Origin: Gigaspora margarita
Lineage: Eukaryota; Glomeromycota; Glomeromycetes; Diversisporales; Gigasporaceae
DNA length: 64,000 bases
Assembly: GCA_009809945.1 (NCBI GenBank)
Contig: WTPW01000681.1
Coordinates: 221,092 to 285,091, forward strand
Reading direction: 5' to 3'
Both the position numbers and the translations under genes were made by a program. Shown here one piece after another: positions 46,802-57,556 of the stretch; the first letter of the stretch is position 1, and each line of letters begins with the position of its first letter. The notes under the pieces are model-generated. The model did not search any database. It saw only the letters and a program-made list of their open reading frames with translations, and was not told the origin of the DNA.

Positions 46802-47501
46802 CCCCTCCAAAAGATCGGCAGTGTTTACTCCTTCCAAATTAGGACTGCGCCTTCCGAACTGGAATCGACGTTACGAGTGAGGTTCGTTGCTGTGTACGTG
46901 ATAAACAAAAGAGACGTGTCAGAGGTCAGGAGGGATGACGTAATGAAATTTCTTTCTAGAACATCCTTAGAGGCATATAGATTTTTCTTTTTCTTTTCTT
47001 ATAATGTACATATAGTATATTGTATAAGTCATTTTCTTGTACATACTATATAATTTTTACAGTCTTGCACAGGCTTTAATAGTGCTATCATGTATTTCTT
47101 TCTTTTTGCTTTTTCTTCTTTCTTTTTATTTTTTCTTTTTTGTCGTATTTGGTTTGTCGCTTAGGTAGTAGTTGTTATTTTCCCATTCTATTTTTCCTTT
47201 ATATTTCTCCTTACTTGTTATAGTTTTTCTTGTAGTAGGTTCTTTCTACTAGAAAGGTTAGGAGAAGAAAGTTTAAAAAGAAGGCAATCTTGATATGGTT
47301 AGCATGTGCCAGCCGGTGATAGGAGGGAACATATTTTCAGTAAATTGAAAATCTGAATTGAGGCAAAACTTTGCTAGGCGGGTCGCATCTGGATGAAATC
47401 GGGTGAGCTTTTTGTTGTAGTAGAATGAAACGTACATACAATCACAGTAGTATAATAAAGTCTACAGACACAAAAGGCAGGATTGCTGAAGTTTAAAAAA
47501 A
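46802..47501 (+). mobile_element. Poly(A) retrocopy of unidentified transcript, 18-bp TSD
   Basis: A 700-bp segment is flanked by identical 18-bp ATATGATAATTTTGATAC copies (46784-46801 and 47502-47519). It ends in A8 with AATAAA about 36 bases upstream (47454-47459). The 5' third is GC-richer with CpG; the middle is T-rich (CTTTCTTTTT runs). No protein or known RNA was recognised. It could be a processed transcript, a SINE without an obvious pol III head, or a 5'-truncated LINE tail of another family. The same target-primed machinery as for the SINE is implied. Confidence 0.8.
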
Positions 47502-47519
47502 ATATGATAATTTTGATAC

Positions 47520-48370
47520 AAATTAATATTATAATTACTTATTGTTGCTACTAAAATAGCAAGTAGACTTTGCAACAGAATTTTTACAATAATTTATGAT
47601 AGAAATCAAATAACTTCAATACAAACTAACACAATCTTAATCACTTAGAAATCAAAACAATTCTAATACAAAATAATTTAACCTTATTTACACTATGGTT
47701 ACTAGAATAATAAGTAAGTGGTATTACAAAATTTTTATATATCTCATAAAGAAAGTTCTAAAAATTTTATTGCAAACTTATACATACTAGAAAAGAAAAT
47801 AAGGTTTTAAAAGAATTCTTTACTGTAATTTATGATAAAATATTAATACAAGCAAACTCAACTTTAATCATTAATATACCACATTATCACACTTTTTAAT
47901 TAATTGGATTTGGGCACTATATGATTACTTTTGCAAGCGCTAAATCTCATAATTACAATGTGATGATTACTTAAATTATAGGACTTATTGATCTTACTAA
48001 AAAATTACAAATTGATCAAATTAAATTAAAACAAGCAATAAGTTCTGTAAAAAATGTTTTATAGTAACTTATGATAGAAATTATAATAATTTGATACTAG
48101 CTAGCTCAACCTTAGCAATATATTATGTATTATTAGAATAACAAGTTTTATAACAGAATTATTTACAGTAACTCATGAACTTAATTTAACTACACACTAT
48201 GTGCTACTGTAATAACAAACAAATTTTAAGAGAATTTTTATAATAACTTTTGAGAAATTATAATAATCCAAATGCACAAAAATTTAACTATATTAATCAA
48301 TAGAAGAAAATATAGGAACATTAGTAATGCTATCTAATCTTGTACAGTGTTATTGCAATAGTTTGTATTG
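47520..48370. other. AT-rich stretch, nothing recognised
   Basis: Loose repetition of TTTACAGTAA-TTATGATAGAAAT-like phrases continues on both sides of the retroposons. No gene. Confidence 0.4.
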
Positions 48371-50072
48371 TTTTTTTTTTTTAATGTTAAAGATGAGACC
48401 ATGATTTTATTTTTATTAAATTTAATAGAAACTTTTTACAAAACAAAAACTTTCATTGCTTAAATCTATTGTTAAGAGTAAAAACTCAGATATATATCTA
48501 AATATAATTTAAATACTTATCTGCAGCCTAAACCTACCAGAGTGGTCAAAGCTCACTTAGATTTGGTTATAAAGAAGGATATCAGAAAAGTGTGTTGAGT
48601 ATTTAATCTATTTAGGAAGCCATATTTCAAATTTATAAATTGCAGTTTGTGTAGTAAGTTTATTGTTATTAGAAGAGGTGTTTAGAAATGAATAAGTTAA
48701 TGAAGTATTATTTTGAGAAGGTTGTAGAGATATAGGTTGGTTTGTGATCTGGAAATACAATAAGGAATCCAAATCTTTGTATAGATTTGTTAATTGTTAT
48801 TGAAAAGCAATTGAATAGTAAAAGAACTAGCAGATTTAATAGATAAAGTATATTCATATATTGTATTTATAATCTCAAAAGAAATAAGACTAGATAGAGT
48901 AGAAAATAATAAAGATCTATTTAAGAAATAGTAAATTTGGAAGCTATCCAAATTTATAATTTAAGAATAAAGATTTTTAGCATTAGTTTGTGAAGTTTTA
49001 AGTCTACTAGGACTCAAAGTAGTGTGTAATGAGCTTTGTATAATACTGAAAAAAGATCAGAAGTAGGGCAAATAGCCCAATGTAGTATATCACTTACATT
49101 GTGGCATATATGGCAAGTATTAGAGTATTCTGGATTTCTTTTGTGCAAAATATGTGGTGCTGGAAGATCATCTAAAAGTATTTTAACTCTGAATGATTTA
49201 AGTGCTAAAGATTGAAAGCTGTGAGAAAAGTTACAAATTTTTTGATTGTTGTTGATATAGAGCCAAGAGGCATTCTAGTTAATATGTTGAGAGATAGCTA
49301 TCCATTACTGGAAGTGGTTTTGTGATAACCAAAGTGCTGTTATCTATGTATAGCATATTGTTCTTATACTATGTCAGATAGGAAGTTCAATAGGAAATTC
49401 ATCAAGATAAAGTATATGCTGGGGTTGTATATATTAGGGTTCTGCAATTTGATTTGATCTTCAAATATTTGAATCAAATATTTGATCAAATTCAAATTCA
49501 AATTTGACTATATTTGATTTGATCAAATTCAAATCTGATCAAATTTGATTTGATTTGACAAATATTTGATTTGATTTGAAAATTACTATTAAAAATTCAA
49601 ATTCAAATCAAATTCAAATTGACCCAATATTTGATTTGATTTAAATTTGAGGAACCCTAGTATATATTGTATAGATTAAAAATAAGATAGAGTGCAATTT
49701 GGTAGCTATGTGCTAGTTGATTAGCTTTATTATTGAATTTATCATTTTGGTGTGTGATAACTTTATAGAATTTGATATTAAGATTATATAATTTTGCAAA
49801 GTTTAATAGTGTGTTCCAAATAGTCCAATATGGAATATTTGAAGATTTAGATAGTGGTATAGTGTTAATAAGATTGTTGTATTTGGAGATTATAGATTGT
49901 AAATCTGTAAAGACTTGAATATTACAGTTTCTGAGTATAGTACAAATTGCAGATAAGATTGCAATAAGTTTAGCTTTAAAGGAACAAGGTCAAAATTTGG
50001 TTTGTGCTTAGAAGGTATATATAATAGATGTGATTTGTAGCTGTATCCCCCAATGCCCATAGAGCATTAGGA
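48371..50072 (-). mobile_element. 5'-truncated LINE, RNase H to 3' end, second family
   Basis: The A tail (T run at 48371-48382) and CAATAGTTTGTATTG (48356-48370) versus CAATAGCCTGTATTG (50073-50087), 13 of 15 matching, define a target-primed insertion. Minus-strand translation shows RNase H remnants near 49680-50000: A-K-L-I-A-I-L-S-A-I, then Q-V-F-T-D-L-Q-S-I, then K-F-N-N-K-A-N-Q-L-A-H. A C-H-I-C...H-W-A-I-C zinc-like motif lies near 49080-49140. Its 3' end differs from that of the first LINE. Multiple stops and frame changes show an old copy. A hAT-like MITE splits it. Confidence 0.8.
49435..49659. mobile_element. hAT-like MITE, TSD GTATATAT, TTTGATTTGAT array
   Basis: TAGGGTTCTGCAATTTGATT and mirrored TAGGGTTCCTCAAATTT ends are flanked by GTATATAT at 49427-49434 and 49660-49667. 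The whole 225 bp is built of ATTTGATTTGATC/GATCAAATTCAAAT words. It is inserted in the truncated LINE. The sister copy is at 50644. Confidence 0.85.
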
Positions 50073-50167
50073 CAATAGCCTGTATTGTAAATTATGATGC
50101 TTACTATATGCTAATAGAAATTACAACTATATTGTATATACTACAATACCTCATAATTTCATAAACA

Positions 50168-50598
50168 TATCAGCAGATTTGCGAAATTACTATAAAAATT
50201 TTCAAATATTTGACAAAGAATAACCTGAGACCTACTGGTCCATTTTGGATGCTTTTACTACCAAAATGACTGTCTCAGTGAGACAATTCCAAAGAGCCCA
50301 ATATCATTAAAATCTGATCACAGAATTTCAAGAATGCTAACGTTTTGTTTATATCAGATTTTACCGGATAGGTTTTACTAAGTAAAACCCATTTGGTAAA
50401 ACCAGATGTAAACAAAATGTTAGCATTCTTGGAATTTCGTGATCAAATTTTAATGATATTAGATCTTTAGAATTGTCTTACTGAGATGGTCATTTGGTAG
50501 TAAAAGCATCTAAAATGAACCAGTAGATCTCAGGTTATTTTTTGTCAAATATTTGAAAATTTTTATAGTAATTTCACAAATCCACCGATATGAAAATT
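50168..50598. repeat. Palindromic element with shared-word core
   Basis: Arms begin ATCAGCAGATTTGCGAAATT and are mirrored at 50570-50598. Each arm contains CTACTGGTCCATTTTGGATG, TTTTACTACCAAAATGACTG and TCTCAGTGAGACAATTCC, the same ordered words as at 6.3, 17.4 and 56.2 kb. The centre is CCGGATAGGTTTTACTAAGT-like near 50375. Confidence 0.75.
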
Positions 50599-50643
50599 CT
50601 TTACAGTAATTTTATGATTATATTTCCAATATATACTAACTAT

Positions 50644-50929
50644 TAGGGTTTTGCAATTTGATTTGATCTTCAAATATTTGAATCAAATATTTGATTAAAT
50701 TCAAATTCAAATTTGACTATATTTGATTTGATCAAATTCAAATCTGGCCAAATTTGATTTGATTTGACAAATATTTGATTTGATTTGAAAATTATTATTA
50801 AAAATTCAAATTCAAATCAAATTCAAATCCAAATATTTGAATCAAATCAAATTCAAATCAGGATCAATTTGATTTGATCAAATTCAAATTGATCCAATAT
50901 TTGATTTGATTTGAATTTGAGGAACCCTA
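50644..50929. mobile_element. hAT-like MITE, TSD CTAACTAT, TTTGATTTGAT array
   Basis: TAGGGTTTTGCAATTTGATT and mirrored TAGGGTTCCTCAAATTC are flanked by perfect CTAACTAT at 50636-50643 and 50930-50937. Its 286 bp exceed the sister copy by ~60 bp of extra TTTGAATTTGAT words. Confidence 0.88.
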
Positions 50930-50937
50930 CTAACTAT

Positions 50938-51337
50938 ATACTGTCTGCCATTAAAATAATCAGTAAGTTTTGCAACTTTTTTTATAGCAAACATAGTAAT
51001 TTTAATACAAAAATTAATTCAATCTTAATTCATAATATGTACTACAATTATTAGTAAGTTTGTATAAAAAAATTTTTTACTGCAAAATTGTTTACAGCAA
51101 ACCATAGTATTGTAGAATCCACAACTGCAATTCTGTAGCTTGATAGCAAGTTTTATAGCAAATTTTTTACAATAAATTATAATAGAATTTACAACTATGA
51201 TTCTAATACAAACCAACCTATATACTGTATTTTACCATAGTAGTAACAATGCACAAAACCTATTGTAAAATACTATAGATTTCTGACCCAATTTTTCAAT
51301 AGCCACTTTTTTATATTCTTTAAACACACAAGTAATA
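50938..51337. other. AT-rich stretch, nothing recognised
   Basis: TTTACAGCAAA-type phrases repeat loosely; no gene or bounded element. Confidence 0.4.
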
Positions 51338-52354
51338 CAGTAGGGGACATAATATTGTGAACACTTTTTAAAAATTTGTACAAAGCTAAATATGTAAGAT
51401 ATAAAGCTAAAAATGAAAATATAAATCCTTCAAATTTATATCTTTTAAATAAAAAAAAAAGTTTAAAAAATTCTATACAACAGATTTTAAAATAATTAAA
51501 TTAAATAAAATTAGAATTTTATATTTGTATGATTTTCTAATTTTACTATGTTTTAATAGTAGTTAGATTTATTAAATTTAGTAATATATAAAATTAATTT
51601 TTTATCAAGTAAACTAGCAATTTTTTTTAGCATAACAAATTATATATATTCTGAAAATTTTATAATTTTTGAAAAAAAATTTATTATATTACTATATATA
51701 GTAATAAAATTATATATTTAGCAACTTATTAATTTTAAATTAAATATTTTAACTTTTATATTGGAAAATCTAAATGGTGCCACTGTGCATTTTGTGCCCC
51801 CTAATGTACTAATAATTAATTTTGCCTAGAATTAGAGTTAGGGTTAGGGTTAGAGTTAAGATTAGTACAGAATTGCAAGAGGATCATTTTTTGTTAGAAG
51901 TGCAACAAGGGTTACTCTAGTAAAATTTTGAGATATCAAATAGGGGGCACAATGTGCATGGGGCTGTCTAGTCTAGTTCTTTATATTTACTAATAGTATT
52001 TAACTTAAAATTATTTTAAAATTTCTAAAAATTTAGAATTATATATAATTTGTTATGCTGAACAAATTTCACTTAAAAACAAGTTTAGTTACTTATTAAA
52101 AAATTAACTTTTAATATATAGCAATTACAATAACTAAGTTTTCAAAAATTACTATTTTCATATATGAGTATATTACACAATATTATATAATTTAATTATT
52201 TTAAAAAGTATTGCATAGAATTTTATAATCTTTTTTTTTTATTTAAAAGATATAGATTTAAAGAAATTATATTTTAGTTTTTAACTTTATATCTTATATA
52301 TTTAGCTTTGTACAAATATCTAAAAAGTGTTCACAATATTATGTCCCCTTACTG
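51338..52354. mobile_element. Tc1/mariner-like non-autonomous element, TSD TA
   Basis: CAGTAGGGGACATAATATTG and mirrored CAGTAAGGGGACATAATATT open a TIR of at least 33 bp; further mirrored words (GCTAAATATGTAAGATATAAA) reach ~80 bp. TA flanks both ends (51336-51337, 52355-52356). No transposase in the ~1-kb AT-rich interior, which also holds a nested MITE. Confidence 0.8.
51776..51967. mobile_element. MITE with TTAGGG tract at its centre, nested
   Basis: TGCATTTTGTGCCCCCTAA and mirrored TGCACATTGTGCCCCCTAT form the ends. At 51838-51866 lies GTTAGGGTTAGGGTTAGAG with decayed neighbours. Boundaries are approximate and no TSD was resolved. Confidence 0.65.
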
Positions 52355-52356
52355 TA

Positions 52357-52794
52357 GTTATATCCTGGGCAATTGAGTATAAGCAGAAATAAAAATTTTG
52401 CCTATACACATAGTGCCCAGAATATAACTGATTTATACCCTGCAATCTTGATATAGTGATCAGGGTATAATATAAATTATTCCATGTGAACTATGTAACA
52501 ACCCATGCTTTTTTTTCTACTGGTCTATATGAAAATCATGATTTCATATAGACCAATTGAAATAATATCAAAAATACTAATTTTTTTAGCATTGCAAGTG
52601 TATAGAGCATTATTTATTTCAATAAAATAAAAATTTTCATTTTTTTAAAAAAAAATTATTTAAAAAAGTAGTAAAAATGGTAATGAACTCTTTATTGTTC
52701 AATTTACTTTCATGATTTCTAATGTCTTTATAAATTAAAGGTGTAATACAGTTAAAAATATTGCCCAAATATTTTCTTTGTTGTCCCTGATAAT
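52357..52794. other. Non-coding, two small hairpins
   Basis: A TATATCCTGGGCA / TGCCCAGAATATA hairpin at 52366-52431 and a TGGTCTATATGAAA mirror at 52522-52556. No gene. Confidence 0.5.
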
Positions 52795-54360
52795 TAAGGC
52801 TGAGAAATTCGTAATGGCTTCCAAATCTCAGATGTTTTTGGAATTTCAGGAGGAATATTTGGTTTTTTGAACAGTGGTTTTAATAGTGCATACAATTTGA
52901 CATATGTGGTAGCTTCAGCAATTGTCTTTGTAATAGTTTCAGTAATTGTCTTAGTGATAGTTGTGATGATGCTTTAGGTTGTAATTCAGGTGGTAATTTA
53001 AGTGGTGCTTCAGGTGGTGTTTCAGGTGGTGTTTCAGGTAGTGATTAGATAGTTGTTTTTCTAATTTATAATAATTGTAAAAATGTAATATAGTAGTAAT
53101 AAAAAAAATAGGCATGCAAAGAATTAAACAATAAAATTCTCAAATACATTTGTTTTCATCTTTGAAATCTAAGTAATTCTTGGCATCTCTAGAAAAATAA
53201 TTAAATTGTTCATAAAGAATATCATCAAGATCCAGAGAGATCAACATTGATGTATTCCTAAGTTTTTGACTACTATTTGCACTACTATATGCCCAAATTA
53301 CTTCTCTACTATAATGCCCAGAGAATTCCATAAGTTTATCCTCTGGAACTTCCAGATCTTTCAACCTTTGGATTGCCATAGTCTTAGGGAGTGGTTGCTG
53401 ACTTTACGACTGTTATCGAAATTAATGCCTGTTAGTTCTGCTATTTTCGCCATCATTGTGTTCAACTTGTTTACACCCATCCGGGTTTTTTTGAACCAAA
53501 TTCCTTTATTTATATCTAGTAAAAAACAAAAAAAATCATTAGTAAAAATAAAAAAAATTCAATCAATAAATGTTATAAACTCTTTGTCGCTCATGTAGTC
53601 TATAAAAAAAGTGATGTACAAGCACCCACAGGATGTAATAATATCATTTGCAATATATCATGTATGGGTTTAAACTGATTACTGGCATCATCATCGAGCA
53701 GAATAGGTATCTTTTGGGCATTTTAACGCCCCACATTGATTATTCTTCTCATGATTGAATGTCAAATAAAGCCCACTATCGTCACGATATGATAAGTCCT
53801 TGAAGTTAATTCTTTCGGCATCACACTGCAAAGACCACAGAGAAGTGACAGCCAAAAAAAATCTGTCCCACCAAACCCTCTGGTTTGAATTCTTTCATGA
53901 TCAAGGATTTGCACAATTTCTTCAGAACTTAATATAGATGCTTGATCAGTTTTTCCAAAACCCGCATTCTGAAGTTTTTTCATCTTCCCATCAAGAGTTC
54001 TCAATGCTTTTCCAAAATGGTAAGAATCCCATAACTTTCACAGCTTAATTTCACTGTTTTCTTTCAAGTACTGAGCTACAGAGTAACAATTGTGTATACT
54101 TTCCGCTTTGTATTCTTTGCCATCCAAATGTTTCAACCAGGTAAGGAACCTGCAAAGAAAGTTGTCCAATTCCGTTGTTGGTTCAATTTTTTTGATACTT
54201 TTTTTATGCCCAATAGTTTCTTGAAACTGTCAATAGAGTGCAACCACTTTAAAGTGCACTTTTTGGTATTTTCTACACGTGAAATTCATTGCAATCAAGA
54301 ACTTCTTCGTCAGTATGAGCATTGGTGCGACTTCTTTTGCCATTTTTTTTGCTAAGAATA
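52795..54360 (-). pseudogene. Crypton/DUF3504-like tyrosine recombinase, decayed
   Basis: Minus-strand reading in several frames. An N-terminal helical SAM-like region near 54000-54330 ends L-R-T-L-D-G-K-M-K-K-L-Q. Next comes E-E-I-V-Q-I-L-D-H-E-R-I and F-F-W-L-S-L-L-C-G-L, where the first catalytic Arg is expected and the frame shifts. Near 53400 N-H-S-L-R-K-T matches the conserved H-x-x-R box. E-F-S-G-H-Y-S-R-E-V-I-W-A-Y-S-S near 53300 has the second His and the nucleophile Tyr. This order is that of tyrosine recombinases of the ZMYM/QRICH1-DUF3504 and Crypton group. A possible short intron (about 53045-53145) precedes a Thr-rich tail ending I-S-Q-P near 52800. Cuts and rejoins DNA in active relatives; here inactive. 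Confidence 0.7.
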
Positions 54361-54512
54361 AAAAATAGATCGATAAAGTTGAAGTCAATCGATCTAAAAT
54401 TTGATTTCTAAATACAATCTAATTTATTAAAAAAGGTAAAAAAGGAAATTTATTTGATTACGTAGTTGCACGGGTTGTACAGTACATCGTACCCATGAGA
54501 TAATCTAGTTCT

Positions 54513-54576
54513 TTAATGAATATCAGCGGACACGGAGTATTCCATAGAATACCCGTATCCACCGATATCCATTAAA
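54513..54576. repeat. Short near-perfect palindrome
   Basis: ATGAATATCAGCGGACACGG is mirrored by CCGTATCCACCGATATCCAT around TATTCCATAGAATA. The TATCRGYGGA word also opens the 50168 element. Confidence 0.7.
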
Positions 54577-54727
54577 TAACAAGAATTAATTCAATGGTTT
54601 AATTTTACTTCCCACTGTCATTTCAATGTTACATTTTGGAAATTGCAAAAAAAACAGTTTACATCCCCAGAAAATTTATGCCCCGGCTTGTAACAAAATT
54701 ATACAATAAGTTATGTTACTTTTCAAT
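54577..54727. other. Spacer, nothing recognised
   Basis: Short AT-rich stretch without supported features. Confidence 0.4.
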
Positions 54728-54880
54728 CGGATCCCATCGTTTTCTCGACAATCACTTTCCCGACAATGTCAAAATTCGACAATCTAGCCCGAATTAGGTT
54801 AGAGCTAGGGTTAGTTCTGGTCAATTTTTGTAGGAATTTAATTTTCGGGAAAGTGTTGTCGAGAAAATGATAGAGACCCC
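54728..54880. mobile_element. hAT-like MITE, TSD TTTTCAAT, TTAGGG-like core
   Basis: CGTTTTCTCGACAATCACTTT and the mirrored AAGTGTTGTCGAGAAAATG define the ends, flanked by perfect TTTTCAAT at 54720-54727 and 54881-54888. It is 153 bp. The core has TTAGGTTAGAGCTAGGGTTAG, a decayed TTAGGG series. Confidence 0.82.
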
Positions 54881-54888
54881 TTTTCAAT

Positions 54889-55796
54889 GCATATATTATG
54901 TCACCGCATTAGTAATACAAACTGACTTGACACATATTGTGTCACCGTGCTAACTCATAAGCTTTATAATTAGATTTTTTACAGTAAGTCAAATAGAAAT
55001 TATGCCAATTTTAATACAATCTAACTCATAGTTACCAAATACAGTAAAGTTATTGCTGGTGATGCGGTGAGATTATAAGATTTAAAAAAAAATAATAAAG
55101 AACCTTTAAATGAAGGGGTTTAAAATTCACTAAGAAAGCCCAAACTTTGTTACTTTTGATGAATAAGCTTGAGTAAAATAATTCTTTAGCAAACGTGTGA
55201 AAAATTTTTAATTTACAAAAATACATCTACTGCATTAAGTGGTTACAAAAAAAAAATAAAAATAAAAATAAAAAATAACATATCAATTTGCTATAGAACT
55301 ACCTACACTAAATTCTATCCTAATATTTTGATACACAAAAATGAATTATATTTCGCATAGCTCACTGTATTTGCCCGTCGCGTTTCTTGTTGATATATAA
55401 GTCTTACATTTTGATCATGTTTTTGTACAACCAATCAAAATGGTTAACTTCATTATAAGTGTCGCTACTATTTGTGGAAAGTTACACCTGCTTTGATAAT
55501 CCAAAATTGAACTTATTCTGGTCGATAGTTTCACGAGCAATTTTTCGATCTATTGAATCGCCAAGAAACATAGTGATTATCAGATAATCTGGGCGGCAAA
55601 AAAATTTTTAAAAAATGGAAATACTAAAACTTTGCCATCTAAATTTATAACGGACTAATAATTTTCTTAGTATTTGACTAATATATTCATAATCTTTTTT
55701 ACTGCGAAGCAGTTGTTCTTGCAGTTGTACCCGCACTACATTTGAACTAGCACTTGCACTTGCTCTCGCACTTGCATTTGCAAGGGTCCATATTAT
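54889..55796. other. Non-coding stretch
   Basis: AT-rich to about 55350, then a slightly GC-richer part. Near 55720-55780 an imperfect CACTTGCACTTGCTCTCGCA repeat occurs, and the Ala/Ser-rich reading on the minus strand is its product. No gene supported. Confidence 0.4.
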
Positions 55797-56087
55797 TTCA
55801 CTGACAATCACTTCACAGACACTCAATTTCACCGACAAATTATTCACCGACAAGTTCATTTTACCGACAGTACATTTCACCGAAGCTCATTTCACTGACA
55901 AGTTTTTTTCTATAAAGCACACTAACTTTAACTCTAATTTTACCCTGACCCTACCCTGACCCTAATGACAATGACCAGAATTATTTTGTCAGTGAAATGA
56001 GCTTCGGTGAAATGAACTCGGTAAAATGAATTTGTCGGTGAATAATTTGTCGGTGAAATGGGGTGTCTGTGAAGTGATTGTCGGTGA
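55797..56087. mobile_element. Palindromic MITE of CACCGACAA words, CCCTRA core
   Basis: CACTGACAATCACTTCACAG and its mirror CTGTGAAGTGATTGTCGGTG bound arms made of repeated TTTCACCGACAA / TTCACCGAAGCTCATTTCAC words. The centre (55941-55973) is ACCCTGACCCTACCCTGACC, a CCCTAA-like tract. The right edge abuts the next palindrome. TSD unclear. Confidence 0.75.
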
Positions 56088-56088
56088 A

Positions 56089-56553
56089 CGTCTGGGCTAT
56101 TTTTGCAATTGTACTAAAACAGATATAATTTGACACCTTTTAAATCTTAAATAACGCTTGATCCACTGGACCATTTTTAATGAAACAGCTACCAAAATGT
56201 TCTTCACACCGAGACGATTCTAACGAGCCCAAAATTGTCAAAATCCAATCATTGGATCACAGGATCGCTAGTTTTTTACGAGGATGACTCACCTATAATG
56301 TGGGGTAATCGGTTAGACCGCGTCCAACCGATTACCCACATTATAGGCACGTCATCCTCGTAAAAAACCTTAGCGATCCTGTGATCCAATGATTGGGGTT
56401 TGATAATTTTGGGCTCGTTAGAATCGTCTCGATGTGAAGAACATTTTGGTAGCTGTTTCATTAAAAATGGTCCAGTGGATCAAGCGTTATTTAAGATTTA
56501 AAAAGTGTCAAATTATATCTGTTTTAGTAAAATTGCAAAAATTAGCCCAAACG
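56089..56553. repeat. Palindromic element with shared-word core
   Basis: Arms open CGTCTGGGCTATTTTTGC and are mirrored at 56535-56553. Words in order: AACGCTTGATCCACTGGACC, ACAGCTACCAAAATGTTC, CGAGACGATTCTAACGAGCC, AAAATTGTCAAAATCCAATC, GGATC, then a GC-richer stem CGAGGATGA...TCATCCTCG with ATAATGTGGGGTAATCGGTT inside. Arms are nearly identical over 200 bp. Short readings on both strands here are products of the mirror. Confidence 0.82.
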
Positions 56554-56991
56554 AATAATTGCCACCCCATTTGCAAATGTATAGTATTTATACAACGCTT
56601 CAAATCCGTGAAACGTTAAATTGACTTTTTTGGCCACCCAAAATAGTTTGTAGATATATAACAAGAAAGAACATTCCTTTTTTTTTTCTGTTATGAAAAC
56701 TTAAATTCCAGCCAAATTAGAATTTTGATGACCATCAGCCTAAATTAAATTATTGCAGGCCAAATCCATGAACAGTTACTGCACTTTTACAGATTAGAAT
56801 GTGAAATAATTTTATACAACTACGTGTATAAGTGCTTTCACTATTTAAAAAATTGAAGTAGAACTTTGTCCAGTATAATCTTTATTGAAAAGTTTTAATA
56901 CCAAGGGATCAATATGCTTGTTTATTTAATAAATTCTGATTTGACCAAAATAACTTAAATTTGGTAAATTAAACTAAATTTTGCTGAAACA
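56554..56991. other. AT-rich stretch upstream of the RCC1 piece
   Basis: No coding sequence or repeat recognised. A promoter or upstream intron could lie here, but no splice site is convincing. Confidence 0.4.
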
Positions 56992-57556
56992 TATAACGGG
57001 GAATTCCTGAGAAAATATCAATCAATCGAATTAGAAAGATCTTTGCTGGAGGAAATCACAGTTTTGCAATTGATGAAGATGGAATGCTGTATATATGGGG
57101 TCAAAATGCGGAGGGTCAGTGTGGTATTGAATCTCTGAATCCTACTATTATAACTCCAATGAAGTTAGCATTCTTCGAAAACTTATTTAGAATGAAACAA
57201 ATTTCTGCAGGGCTTCACCATACGTTGGTCCTTCTAGAAAATGGCGATGTTTATAGTTTTGGCATTACTAAATATGGACAATTGGGTATTGGTGCTTCGG
57301 AAGAAAATGGAAAGTCTCCTTCTGAATTAATCTTAATAATTGCAAATTTATTGTGACTGGAGATCATCAATCCATGGCTGTAAATGATGAAAATAAGGTG
57401 TATACTTGGGGCTTTGATGAAACTTATGCTCTCGGAAATCAAAGTAAAAATGACGAGTTATTGCCATTCGAACTTAAATGTGAAGAGTTTGGAGAAATTT
57501 TAGAATTTGATGGAGGTAGCCAATATTCGATTATATTATCAAGTTATTGTAGTTGA
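56992..57556 (+). pseudogene. RCC1-repeat protein, C-terminal part with one frameshift
   Basis: Three RCC1 blades and the start of a fourth. Blade 1: F-A-G-G-N-H-S-F-A-I then L-Y-I-W-G-Q-N-A-E-G-Q-C-G. Blade 2: I-S-A-G-L-H-H-T-L-V-L then V-Y-S-F-G-I-T-K-Y-G-Q-L-G-I-G. Blade 3: V-T-G-D-H-Q-S-M-A-V then V-Y-T-W-G. The final G-G-S-Q-Y-S-I-I-L-S precedes the stop. The reading is open from about 56994, with the first Met at 57084, already inside blade 1, so the N-terminal blades are missing or lie in unseen exons. A one-base shift near 57330 separates blades 2 and 3. Codon use is less AT-extreme than the surroundings. RCC1 propellers act in Ran exchange or as scaffolds; which applies is unknown. 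It could be a host gene with a sequencing error or a duplicated fragment. Confidence 0.75.

Noticed and set aside
55608-55880. Ala/Ser-rich 90-codon minus-strand frame
   Set aside because: Driven by a short CACTTGCACTTGC repeat and the edge of a palindrome.
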